Assembly: GCF_017874715.1 (NCBI RefSeq)
Contig: NZ_JAGGLR010000011.1
Location: 62,001-126,000 of the forward strand
DNA from: Streptomyces iranensis
GTDB lineage: Bacteria; Actinomycetota; Actinomycetes; Streptomycetales; Streptomycetaceae
DNA length: 64,000 nt
Direction: 5' to 3'
Position numbers and translations under genes: made by a program. The notes beneath the pieces are model-generated. The model did not search any database. It was not told where the DNA came from and saw only the letters and a program-made list of their open reading frames with translations. Below are positions 7,907 through 15,568 of the stretch, in pieces (within the stretch, counting starts at the first letter, position 1; each line of letters begins with the position of its first letter).

Positions 7907-9148
7907 CTACACCATCGCGGACACCGTGCCCCGGATGCCGAACAGCGACTTCCCGTAGATCTCGGCGGCCACTTCGGGGTTGAGGACGGCGTGCCGGCTC
8001 CCGGTCTCGATGTCGCGCCAGATGCGCTGCAGCGGGTTGGACTCGCCGAAGCTCGAAGCCCCCTGGGCCGAGCACACGATGCGGACCGCCTCACGCGCGT
8101 GGACCGCCGCCATCCCCGCGTCCATCCGCATCCGTGCTCGGGCGTCGTAATCGGGGAACACCCCGGCCCGTGCGGCCTCGTCGATGTCGGCGGCCGCACG
8201 GTAGGCGTGCAGTCGGGCGGAGTCGGCGAGCGACGCCGCGTGCGCGGCGGCGAGCTGGACGGTGGGTGCCTCGGCCTGAGAGGTGTAGCTCGTCAGGGTC
8301 AACGCTCGCTGCGGAGCCCTCTCCACCAAGAGATCGACAGCCGCCGCGGCCAGCCCGAGCTGGGGCCCGGTCAACACGAGCGCGGCGGTCGGCACGAACG
8401 GTGCCCGGTAGAGCGCCTCGTCGGTGAAGGGCGTGGCGTAGCGGCCCTCGATGGCGTCGGGGACGGAGTGGAAGCGGTGTGCGGGTACGAAGAGGTCCTC
8501 GCCGACGAGCGTGTTCGACGCGGTCCCGCGCATGCCCGTCACGAACCAGGTGTCCTCGATGGTCAGCTCCGACATCGGCGCGAGTACGATGCCGACGGCG
8601 TCCGGCGTGCCCTCGGCGTCCGGCCGGTTGACCCCGAGGACCGCCCAGTCGGCGTGGGCGCACCCGGATGCGGGGGCCCAGCGCCCGCTGACCCGGTAGC
8701 CGCCCTCCACCACGCGCGCGGTACCCGAGGGGGTCACGACCCCGGCGACCCGGGCGTGCGGGGTGTGGGCCCAGACGTCGTCCTGGGCCTGGGCGGGGAA
8801 GAGCCCGACGAACCACGCGTTGGCGTTGAGCAGTGAGGTCACCCAGGCGGTGGAGCCGCAGGCGCGCCCGACCTCGCGGCCGACCTCCAGCAGGGTGCGG
8901 TGGTCGGTCTGCAGACCGCCGTACCGGGCGGGCCGCATCAGCGCGAGCAGACCGGCCTCGGCCAGGGCGTCGATGTTCTCGGCGGGCACTCCGCGCTCGC
9001 GGTCGGTCGGATCGGCGTTGCCGGAGAGCAGCGGCCGCAGTGCGGCGGCGCGCTCGACGAGGTCGGCCCGCAGCTTGCGCGCGGCGTCGGTGGTGCGGGG
9101 AACGTCCATGGTGATGTTCATCGTCGTCACTTCGGTGGCGGGGATCAT
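7907..9148 (-). CDS. Acyl-CoA dehydrogenase-fold flavin-dependent monooxygenase (HsaA-like oxygenase component)
   Basis: This 413-residue protein belongs to the group D flavin monooxygenases with the acyl-CoA dehydrogenase fold (HsaA, C2-hydroxylase). These hydroxylate phenols or aromatic acids with reduced flavin supplied by a separate reductase. The N-terminal helical domain (NIDALAEAGLLALMRPARYGG), the middle beta-domain (VSGRWAPASGC, DTWFVTGMRGTASNT) and the C-terminal four-helix bundle are in order. The reductase gene lies 12 bp upstream in the same operon. In-frame starts at 9148, 9121 and 9109 are possible. The substrate cannot be read from the sequence. Confidence 0.8.
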   Translation of the reverse strand: MIPATEVTTMNITMDVPRTTDAARKLRADLVERAAALRPLLSGNADPTDRERGVPAENIDALAEAGLLALMRPARYGGLQTDHRTLLEVGREVGRACGSTAWVTSLLNANAWFVGLFPAQAQDDVWAHTPHARVAGVVTPSGTARVVEGGYRVSGRWAPASGCAHADWAVLGVNRPDAEGTPDAVGIVLAPMSELTIEDTWFVTGMRGTASNTLVGEDLFVPAHRFHSVPDAIEGRYATPFTDEALYRAPFVPTAALVLTGPQLGLAAAAVDLLVERAPQRALTLTSYTSQAEAPTVQLAAAHAASLADSARLHAYRAAADIDEAARAGVFPDYDARARMRMDAGMAAVHAREAVRIVCSAQGASSFGESNPLQRIWRDIETGSRHAVLNPEVAAEIYGKSLFGIRGTVSAMV

Positions 9149-9160
9149 CCGGGGTACGGG

Positions 9161-9655
9161 TCAGCTCGCGACCGCGAGAGGGGCGTGGGTGCCGAAGATC
9201 CGGCGCGCGTAGATCAGCGGGGCCGCGGAGGTCGACTCGGCCTCCTCGAGGCACACGAGGAGCAGGACGTGGTCACCGCCGTCCACGTGGCGTTCGACGC
9301 GTCCCGCCGTCCAGCCGGCGGACTCGGGCAGGTAGGGGAGTCCGGCGCGGACGGTCCAGCTGACGCCGTCGAACTTCGAGCCCGGTCCCTGGCGTCGGCG
9401 GGCGAACGCCGACGCCAGCTCCTGCTGGTGGGCGCCGAGGATGTTCACCCCCACCCGGTCACCCGGCTGGAGGTGGGCCAGCAGCCCCGAGGCGCGGTCA
9501 AGGGCGAAGCTCACCAGCGGAGGGTCGAGCGAGAGCGAGGCGAAGCTCGACACGGTGCTGCCGTGCGGTCGCCCGTCGGCGGTCGTCGCCGTGACCACGG
9601 TGACCGGGGCACACACCCCGCTCATCAGCTCGGTAAAGGTCTCTCGGTCGATCAT
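9161..9655 (-). CDS. NAD(P)H:flavin oxidoreductase, reductase component of the monooxygenase
   Basis: This 164-residue protein has the split-barrel flavin reductase pattern: VTVVTATTADGRPHGSTVSS, SLSLDPPLVSFAL and RVGVNILGAHQQELASAFAR, with a late DGGDHVLLLVCLEEAE segment. It supplies reduced FMN/FAD to the monooxygenase encoded just downstream. ATG 9655 has a GGGAGG site six bases away. The operon's promoter must lie in the 205-bp gap after the PucR gene, and PucR is the obvious candidate regulator because it is adjacent on the same strand. Confidence 0.85.
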   Translation of the reverse strand: MIDRETFTELMSGVCAPVTVVTATTADGRPHGSTVSSFASLSLDPPLVSFALDRASGLLAHLQPGDRVGVNILGAHQQELASAFARRRQGPGSKFDGVSWTVRAGLPYLPESAGWTAGRVERHVDGGDHVLLLVCLEEAESTSAAPLIYARRIFGTHAPLAVAS

Positions 9656-9819
9656 CGTGGGCCTCCCGTTGGGCTGGAATCCGTCTGTCGGGATGCGCGG
9701 TCTCGTACGTCACCGCGTCCGACATCAGGAAGTAGACTCCGGCTCCCGGGGCGGCCGCTTGGTCCGCCGGCTCAGGATTCCGGTCTCCCGTTGGTCTGCC
9801 GGGCCGAGCCGCGACCGGT

Positions 9820-9867
9820 ACATCGGGCTCACCGCACATCGGGCTCACCGCACATCGGGCTCACCGC
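9820..9867. repeat. Three perfect tandem copies of a 16-bp unit
   Basis: The unit ACATCGGGCTCACCGC is repeated three times without a mismatch at 9820-9835, 9836-9851 and 9852-9867. The third copy contains the TGA stop of the PucR gene (minus strand, 9861-9863) and its last codons. The other two copies are noncoding. A replication-slippage origin is likely; a binding role is possible but unproved. Confidence 0.9.
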
Positions 9868-11258
9868 TCGACGTCGCGCGGCAGGAGCACCGCGTCCCCC
9901 AGTTCCTCGGCGAGTGCCAGGGCGGTGTGGAGGGCGAAGCGGCGGTCGTCGAGGTCGTGTCCCAGCACCTCCTGGGCCCGCTTCACGCGGTAGGTCACGG
10001 TCCCCCTGGCCACGTGCAGGCGTCGGGCGACATCCACGAGGCTGCGCTCGGCGTCGAGGTAGTGGTAGAGCGTGGTCCGCAGTGCCTCCATGGGCGCGCC
10101 GCGGGCGGCGAGCCCGCCGAGTTCACGTCGTACGAAGTCACCGGCCGCGTCGAGATCGGTGGCCAACAGCGCGATGGCGGCGACGTCGGCGTAGGCGGTC
10201 GCGTACCTCGGAGCCCGTCCGGCCTCGCGCCGCAGTCGCTCGACCCTCTCCCCGCGCTGGGCCTCGCGGTGCGAGCGGCGGAAGCCCGCGACGCCGGAAC
10301 CCGGGGCCCCGAAGGCCGCCTGCATCCGCTGCCGGGACAGTGCCTCCGTGACGGTCTCCCATGAACCGGTCGGGTGGGTCCGGTCCGTCTGGTCCGTCCG
10401 GTCCGTCCAGCCCGTCCCGTCCATCCCGTCCGTCCCGTCGGGAGGTACGGTGCCCCACGCCCACAACCGGCCCGAGGCCACGGGGACGACCAGCGTCGTG
10501 GTGGCGCCACGGGCCCGGAGCAGCTCGATCGCCGCCGCCTGCAGCGTGGCGCCGCCCTTCGGCGAGTCCGACCACACCACCACCGCCTCGTGGGTCCGCC
10601 GCAGGTTGTAGCCGAGGACGCGCGACGCCTCGTCGACGTCCGCCGCCGCGGCATCACTCAGCAGGGAACGCACGAGGTCGGCCCGTGCCGCGGCCGCGCT
10701 GGTGCTCCACACCTCGTGCTCCACGAGGTAGGCGCGGATCATGGTGTCGGAAAGCTCATCGACGTAGGAGAACAGCTCGCGGGAGATCGCCGTGACCTCG
10801 GCGACCGCCTCCTCCGGGCCGACCAGCCCGGCACAGGCCCGCAGGAACGCCTCGGTCGTCGCCGCGTGCCCGACCCGGACGCCGTGCAACACCCGCTCGA
10901 GCGGTATGGCCCGGTGAACGAACTCGCGGATGCCCGCCAGGATCGCCTCACCGGTCGGCGGGGCGGCTGCCGGGCCTTCCGCCAGAGTGAACAGCGCCCG
11001 CAGGGTGGTCGCTTCGTTGCCCCGGCGGAGCATCTCGACCGCGGCCGGACTGCCGCCGAGCACCGGCACCTCGTCGACGATCCGCCGCAGGACCACGGAA
11101 TTCAGCTCGATCGCCCAGCGCACGGGGTCCGCGCCGACGCGCGCGACGGCGTCCTCGACGATCGCGCGCGGGCTTGCCGCCCGGTCGAGGCCGACCTCAC
11201 CCCGCGGGCTCAGCCGCGCGATCCAGGCCCGTCGCGGTCGCCCACCGGTCTCGCTCAC
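9861..11258 (-). CDS. PucR-family transcriptional regulator
   Basis: This 465-residue protein ends in the PucR/CdaR-type helix-turn-helix (SLVDVARRLHVARGTVTYRV, then KRAQEVLGHDLDDRRFALH). The centre resembles the GGDEF-like domain of this family, with the N-terminal half a RsbR-like helical sensor region. The start is GTG 11258. An unusual Asp/Thr/Gly-rich insertion encoded by a GTCC-type minisatellite lies at about residues 272-296. It is divergent from a LysR gene and upstream of the flavin monooxygenase operon on the same strand, so it may control that operon. The effector is unknown. Confidence 0.8.
   Translation of the reverse strand: MSETGGRPRRAWIARLSPRGEVGLDRAASPRAIVEDAVARVGADPVRWAIELNSVVLRRIVDEVPVLGGSPAAVEMLRRGNEATTLRALFTLAEGPAAAPPTGEAILAGIREFVHRAIPLERVLHGVRVGHAATTEAFLRACAGLVGPEEAVAEVTAISRELFSYVDELSDTMIRAYLVEHEVWSTSAAAARADLVRSLLSDAAAADVDEASRVLGYNLRRTHEAVVVWSDSPKGGATLQAAAIELLRARGATTTLVVPVASGRLWAWGTVPPDGTDGMDGTGWTDRTDQTDRTHPTGSWETVTEALSRQRMQAAFGAPGSGVAGFRRSHREAQRGERVERLRREAGRAPRYATAYADVAAIALLATDLDAAGDFVRRELGGLAARGAPMEALRTTLYHYLDAERSLVDVARRLHVARGTVTYRVKRAQEVLGHDLDDRRFALHTALALAEELGDAVLLPRDVER
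10375..10440. repeat. Degenerate 9-bp minisatellite inside the PucR gene
   Basis: About seven units of GGTCCGTCY / CGTCCGTCC run head to tail. On the minus strand they encode a run of Asp, Thr, Gly and Trp/Met residues (DGTDGMDGTGWTDRTDQTDR). The unit is 9 bp, so unit gain or loss keeps the frame. It lies between the GGDEF-like domain halves of the PucR protein and looks like an in-frame expansion. Confidence 0.8.
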
Positions 11259-11310
11259 ATCGCCATACTCAGTCCAACCCGAGGGCTGATCAACTGGGGA
11301 TTGCCGAAGC

Positions 11311-11335
11311 CATCGTTCGGCGAATCCGAACGATG
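11311..11335. promoter_or_regulatory. 25-bp inverted repeat, probable LysR operator
   Basis: CATCGTTCGG and CCGAACGATG form perfect 10-bp arms around a 5-bp spacer. The site lies 62-86 bp upstream of the LysR GTG start at 11397 and 53 bp from the divergent PucR start. Its T-N11-A-like centre and position fit an autoregulatory LysR-type box; PucR is the alternative binder. Confidence 0.65.
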
Positions 11336-11396
11336 TGGTACAAGAGTCTGGCTGCTCGTCGTGGTTCTTACCCTATGGAGTGACGGGAGAACGGCA

Positions 11397-12317
11397 GTGA
11401 ACCTGCGCCAGATGGAGTGCTTCCTCGCCGTCGCGGACGAACTGCATTTCCGGCGGGCGGCCGACCGTCTGCACCTGGCTCCGCCCAGTGTCAGCGAGGC
11501 CGTCGCCGGTCTGGAACGCAGCCTCGGCAGCCGACTCGTCGAGCGTACGAGCCGACGGGTGCGACTGACGCCCTTCGGCGCCGAGTTCGCCGCCGCGATC
11601 CGGCCGCCCATCGAGGCGCTGCACCAGGCCCACCGGGCCGCCCGTCTGCGCTCGGCGCGCCATCGTGACCTCGTCGTCGCCCACACCCCGGAGCTGGGGC
11701 AGCTGATCCTGCCAGGACTGGTCGACGCCTGGCCCGGCGCCGCCGCTGACGACGAGGCCCGGGGCCGCTGGCGTCCGGTCCCCATGCACACCCCCGAACA
11801 ACTCGCCGCCGTGGCGGACGGCGAGGTGGACGTGGGCCTGTGCTGGTCGGTCCCCGAGCAACCCGGGATCGCCAGTACCGTACTCGGCTCGTTCCCGCTG
11901 GTCGCCGTGTTGCAGGCGGCGGACCCGCTGGCGAGCCGCCACGAGGTGGCGCTCACCGACCTCCGCACCCGTCAGATCCTGATCACCCCGCGTGCCGACA
12001 ATCCCTACCTCGAGAGCCAGCTGCAGGCGGACATCATCCGGGCCGGTATCCCCCGTACGCATATCGAGGAGGTGGGGCGCTATGACGAGCTGGCCGTGCA
12101 CGTGGCCACGCGTGGACACGTGGGTGTCCACCCCGGACCGATCGCGTTGACCAACTCCCTGCCCGCTGTCGTGTTCCGGCGGATCGCCGACGCCTCCGAC
12201 GGTGTCCGGATCTGCGCGATCAGCCGCGCCGAGGCCCGTACCGGTTCCATCGCGGCGCTCGTCGCGAGCTTGCGGTCGATCGTCGGCTCCCTCGACGTCG
12301 ACGCCAAGCTCACTTGA
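11397..12317 (+). CDS. LysR-family transcriptional regulator
   Basis: This 306-residue protein has the typical N-terminal helix-turn-helix (LRQMECFLAVADELHFRRAA, then LHLAPPSVSEAVAGLE) and effector-binding domain. The frame is open for a kilobase upstream, but GTG 11397 has a GGGAGAACGGCA leader and gives the conserved NLRQMECF start. It is divergent from PucR across a region with a 25-bp inverted repeat. The only co-directional neighbour is none within 100 bp; the next gene is convergent, so its target is probably itself, PucR or a distant operon. Confidence 0.85.
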   Translation: MNLRQMECFLAVADELHFRRAADRLHLAPPSVSEAVAGLERSLGSRLVERTSRRVRLTPFGAEFAAAIRPPIEALHQAHRAARLRSARHRDLVVAHTPELGQLILPGLVDAWPGAAADDEARGRWRPVPMHTPEQLAAVADGEVDVGLCWSVPEQPGIASTVLGSFPLVAVLQAADPLASRHEVALTDLRTRQILITPRADNPYLESQLQADIIRAGIPRTHIEEVGRYDELAVHVATRGHVGVHPGPIALTNSLPAVVFRRIADASDGVRICAISRAEARTGSIAALVASLRSIVGSLDVDAKLT

Positions 12318-12430
12318 CCAGCAACGGGCCATGCCGCTACTCGATACGACAGACGCGGCTGCGTTTTCCTCGGTACCGCCACCGCGGCAGCCCTGACCAT
12401 CCGGCTCCGCACATGACCGCCCAACAATTC

Positions 12431-12745
12431 CTAGGCCGGGAGGGAGAAGCCCTCGGGCGGCGCACCCTCGACGAACAGCATCCCGACCGTGACTTTGCCC
12501 TCTCGTATCTCCCGGGCCCGCCGGTACTCGGGGGAGTCGTACCACTCCCGGATCCGGTCCATATCGGGAAACTCGACGACCATGAGCCGGGAGGAGTCCC
12601 AGGTGCCTTCGACCGGCTCGGGAGTGGGGCCGGCGACCAGGTAACGGCCGCCGTGGCTGAGGATGGATGTCTGGGCCACGTGTGCGTAGGCCAGGCCGGC
12701 CTCTTCGTCGAGCACATCGACGTTGACGATGACGTAAGCGGGCAT
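12431..12745 (-). CDS. DUF1330-family protein
   Basis: This 104-residue protein is of the dimeric alpha-beta barrel type: MPAYVIVNVDVLDEEAGLAY at the start, then GGRYLVAGPTPEPVEGTW, LMVVEFPDMDRIREWYDSPE and YRRAREIREGKV, the classical DUF1330 pattern. I chose ATG 12745 over the GTG at 12769 because it matches the family N-terminus and has an AAAGGAAATGGGGA leader. The biochemical role of the family is not established. It stands alone, convergent with the LysR gene. Confidence 0.8.
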   Translation of the reverse strand: MPAYVIVNVDVLDEEAGLAYAHVAQTSILSHGGRYLVAGPTPEPVEGTWDSSRLMVVEFPDMDRIREWYDSPEYRRAREIREGKVTVGMLFVEGAPPEGFSLPA

Positions 12746-12796
12746 GGGGTCCCCATTTCCTTTGGACACGGCGTGTCCGACGCCGTTGTGGTGGGT

Positions 12797-13450
12797 TCAG
12801 GAGGTACGGCCCCGTGTACGTTGCCGGTGTCCCCTGATGTCGGGGCGGCCGATGTGGCCCGCGGCGCGCTGGGACTCGCCGAGCCAGATGTGCGGTACGC
12901 GGCTCCGGACCGCCTCGGCCACCGGCCGCTGGTTGGGGGCGGTGAGGGTGACGCGGTGGCGCAGGCGGGGGAGACCGGGGTGGAGTGGCTCCTCGTCGCG
13001 GACCAGGCTCCACAGGAGCGGGTCGTCGCGGTCGATGGTGGCGGTGGGGTACAGCTCCAGGGAGTAGATCTTGCCGTTGCGGCCGAACTCGCTCCAGTAG
13101 AGGGCGACTCCGGCGACGCTGTTCCAGGGGATGACCCTCTGGAGCCCTCCCTTTTCGAGCCAGAAGCCCGTGTGGTCGATGAGAATCCTGCTGCGGCGGT
13201 TCGCCCAGAAGGGGATGAAGAGGACGATGCCCAGAACGCCGAGGGCCACCGCGAACGCGAGTCCCACGTACCCGGTCACGGTGGACTCTCCCTTCTGCTT
13301 CCCGGTGGCGACCAGGACGACGCCGAAGATGCCGACGGCACCGATGACCATGAGGACGATGGAGCAGGGGAGCCCCGTCAGGGCGCTGCGGCGGCCGACA
13401 CGTATGACCGTGGCGTCCGGCGCGGGGGAGGAGGTGTGCGGTGACGACAT
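12797..13450 (-). CDS. Two-helix membrane protein with a PH-like C-terminal domain
   Basis: This 217-residue protein has two predicted transmembrane segments (around residues 25-45, LTGLPCSIVLMVIGAVGIFG, and 55-80, VGLAFAVALGVLGIVLFIPF). They are followed by a cytoplasmic segment (RILIDHTGFWLEKGGLQRVI, WNSVAGVALYWSEF) that looks like the bacterial PH-like membrane domains. The frame is open further upstream, but ATG 13450 gives a sensible hydrophilic N-terminus; no clear ribosome site is seen. The function is unknown. Confidence 0.6.
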   Translation of the reverse strand: MSSPHTSSPAPDATVIRVGRRSALTGLPCSIVLMVIGAVGIFGVVLVATGKQKGESTVTGYVGLAFAVALGVLGIVLFIPFWANRRSRILIDHTGFWLEKGGLQRVIPWNSVAGVALYWSEFGRNGKIYSLELYPTATIDRDDPLLWSLVRDEEPLHPGLPRLRHRVTLTAPNQRPVAEAVRSRVPHIWLGESQRAAGHIGRPDIRGHRQRTRGRTS

Positions 13451-13616
13451 GGTGCGTGAGCTTAGGCGATGCGGGATCCGCGGCGGATCGTGGTCGGTGG
13501 AGGCGTCCGCCCCACTCGCCGCGGCCCATGTCCCCCAGGCTCGACAGCCCACGTCCGTGGCCGGTTGTGGCCCCGGACCGACGACCAGCCGCTCCAGCCG
13601 CTCCAGCCGAAACTGC

Positions 13617-14183
13617 CTAGCCGCGCGTGGTCACGGCCTTGAGTTCGTCCAGCGATTCCCGCATCAATTGCGACATCTCACGTTCCTCCGGTGCCGTGAG
13701 CCAGAGCTCGAAGCCGACCTTGAAGACGGCGACCCCCGCCTCAGCGGTCAGGCTCGCGGCCGGTCCCGTGACACCGCGTCGGCGCAGGGCGTCGGCGAGC
13801 GCGGTTGACATCGAGGCGAGCTTGATCAGCTCGCGCTCCTGGAGTTCCGCGTTCGCCACGATGACGGCCTGCCGCTGCCGGGCGTGCTCGCGTCGACCCT
13901 CGAACACCGTGGAGACCGCCTCGAGCCCCGCCGCTATCGCACCGATCGGCGCCACGGACCGCGGTGCCTCGGCGACCGCGGTCACAAACAGCTCCTGCAA
14001 CGCACTCGATCCGTCGAACAACACCTCGCGCTTGTCGGCGTAGTGCCGGAAGAAGGTCCGCTCGGTGAGGCCGGCCCGTTTGGCGATCTCCGCCACTGTG
14101 GTCTGTTCGTAGCCGAGCTCGCCATAGAGCTCCAACGCCGCCTGCGCCAGGCGTCCGCGCGCGTTCGGCTCCCACCTACCCAT
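13617..14183 (-). CDS. TetR-family transcriptional regulator
   Basis: This 188-residue repressor has the TetR helix-turn-helix at residues 10-55 (LAQAALELYGELGYEQTTVA, then EIAKRAGLTERTFFRHYADK). The C-terminal ligand domain is unremarkable. It is divergent from the epimerase gene at 14288. The 104-bp gap contains repeated operator-like sequences, so it probably represses itself and the epimerase. Confidence 0.88.
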   Translation of the reverse strand: MGRWEPNARGRLAQAALELYGELGYEQTTVAEIAKRAGLTERTFFRHYADKREVLFDGSSALQELFVTAVAEAPRSVAPIGAIAAGLEAVSTVFEGRREHARQRQAVIVANAELQERELIKLASMSTALADALRRRGVTGPAASLTAEAGVAVFKVGFELWLTAPEEREMSQLMRESLDELKAVTTRG

Positions 14184-14218
14184 GCTCAGATCCTACCCAT
14201 GCTCGGATCCCGCGCGAC

Positions 14219-14267
14219 GACAGTGACTGACATCAGATGCTAGAGTCTGATGACAGTGACTGACATC
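14219..14267. promoter_or_regulatory. TetR/epimerase divergent operator with a duplicated 16-bp word
   Basis: GACAGTGACTGACATC occurs twice, at 14219-14234 and 14252-14267, 33 bp (three helical turns) apart. Each copy contains the small palindrome CAGTGACTG. Between and overlapping them, CATCAGA (14231-14237) and TCTGATG (14246-14252) form an inverted repeat flanking TAGAGT, a plausible -10 element. The layout suggests two TetR dimers across the promoter. Confidence 0.65.
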
Positions 14268-14287
14268 GATGATTCGGGGTATCTCTC

Positions 14288-15220
14288 ATGCGCGTCTTCG
14301 TGACCGGTGCGTCCGGTTGGATCGGCTCCGCCGTCGTTCCCGAGCTCATCGGCTCGGGGCACCAGGTTGTCGGGCTCGCCCGCTCCGACACCTCCGCCGC
14401 CGCCCTCACCGCCGCGGGGGTGGAAGTGGTCCGCGGCACCGTTGACGACCTCGACGTCCTGGGGAGCACCGCGGCCGCGTCGGACGGTGTGATCCATCTC
14501 GCTTTCAAGCACGACATCGCCTTCACCGGCGACTTCCAGGGTGCCGCCGAGGCCGACCGCCGCGCCGTTGACACCTTCGGCGACGCGCTCTCCGGCACCG
14601 GCCGCCCCTTCGTCCTCGCCTCCGGTGTGGTCGGCCTCGCGTCCGGGCGCGTGGCGACCGAGCGGGACTCACCCACGATCGACGGTTCGCCGGCCTCGGT
14701 CCGGTCGGCCACCGCCCAGGCGGCGCTCGCACTCGCCTCGCGCGGCGTGCGCTCGTCCGTGGTGCGACTGTCTCCGACCTGCCACGGTGAGGGGGACAAC
14801 GGCTTCATGGCGGCCCTGGTCGCCATCGCCCGAGCCAAGGGTGTCTCCGGCCACATCGGCGACGGCGCCAACCGCTGGCCGGCCGTCCACCGCCTCGACG
14901 CCGCGCAGCTGTTCCGCCTGGCGGTCGAGAAGGCCCCGGCGGGATCGGTGCTGCACGGCGTCGCGGAGGAGGGTGTCCCGATCCGGGACATCGCCGAGGT
15001 GATCGGCCGTCACCTCGAGGTACCGGTGACCCCTGTGGCCCCCGAGGCCGCGGCCGAGCACTTCACCTGGCTCGGCGGCTTCCTCGGCCAGGACGTCGCG
15101 GCGTCGAACGCCCTGACCCGCGAACTGCTGGATTGGCGGCCGACCCGCCCCGGCCTCCTCGAAGACCTCGACAAGGGTCACTACTTCCGAGTCCCCGCCA
15201 CCCCCGCCACCCCCGCCTGA
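14288..15220 (+). CDS. NAD(P)-dependent extended SDR epimerase/dehydratase-family protein
   Basis: This 310-residue Rossmann protein has the nucleotide motif GASGWIG at 7-13 and the SGVVGLASGRVA, GVRSSVVRLSPTCHGEG and HIGDGANRWPAVHRLDAAQL blocks typical of the atypical extended SDRs near the NmrA/YwnB branch. The usual Tyr-x-x-x-Lys is not obvious, so it may be a reductase or a sensor rather than a sugar epimerase. It is divergent from, and probably repressed by, the TetR regulator at 13617. Confidence 0.8.
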   Translation: MRVFVTGASGWIGSAVVPELIGSGHQVVGLARSDTSAAALTAAGVEVVRGTVDDLDVLGSTAAASDGVIHLAFKHDIAFTGDFQGAAEADRRAVDTFGDALSGTGRPFVLASGVVGLASGRVATERDSPTIDGSPASVRSATAQAALALASRGVRSSVVRLSPTCHGEGDNGFMAALVAIARAKGVSGHIGDGANRWPAVHRLDAAQLFRLAVEKAPAGSVLHGVAEEGVPIRDIAEVIGRHLEVPVTPVAPEAAAEHFTWLGGFLGQDVAASNALTRELLDWRPTRPGLLEDLDKGHYFRVPATPATPA

Positions 15221-15568
15221 CCCACATCCGCCACGACGGGCTCGAGCACGTCGCCGCCCGGGTCATCTCCTGTGCGTGCGGGCCGAATACGGTGTGTTAG
15301 GCTCCGAACCGGCTTCTCACCGTTGGGCATTTCGCCTCGCCAACCAGCTTCACCCGGGTCCCGATGACACGGGGAAGGTGGAAGTCACTCATCACATCCT
15401 GGAAACGGGTGTTCTGTGATGGTGGCGACGCGTGTCGGCCCTTCTGGTTCTTTCCGGGCCCCGGGGGATCTGCCCGGGACCGTGTTCCAGCCATATCGCC
15501 ATTCCGGCATCGGCGGCCTGGTCCGTGTCACCGCCCCGCAGACGGTTCCCCTCAGGGAGGTCTCCGGA
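15221..15568. other. 348-bp leader upstream of the DHA2 exporter
   Basis: No separate gene is supported here. The exporter frame stays open back to ATG 15416/15419 without a stop, so an N-terminal extension cannot be ruled out, but its sequence looks like leader rather than protein. GTGTGTTAGGCTCC near 15292 may hold a -10 element. CCCGGG words around 15460-15478 can pair in RNA. An attenuation mechanism, as for other drug-exporter leaders, is possible but I cannot assign one. Confidence 0.4.

Noticed and set aside
10374..11396. Long N-terminal extension of the LysR frame
   Set aside because: The extension reads antisense through PucR; the family N-terminus and ribosome site place the start at 11397.
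11373..13529. 718-codon open frame on the minus strand
   Set aside because: It runs antisense through the LysR gene and out of frame through two small genes; the protein is Arg/Gly/His-rich low complexity with no family motif, typical of high-GC shadow frames.
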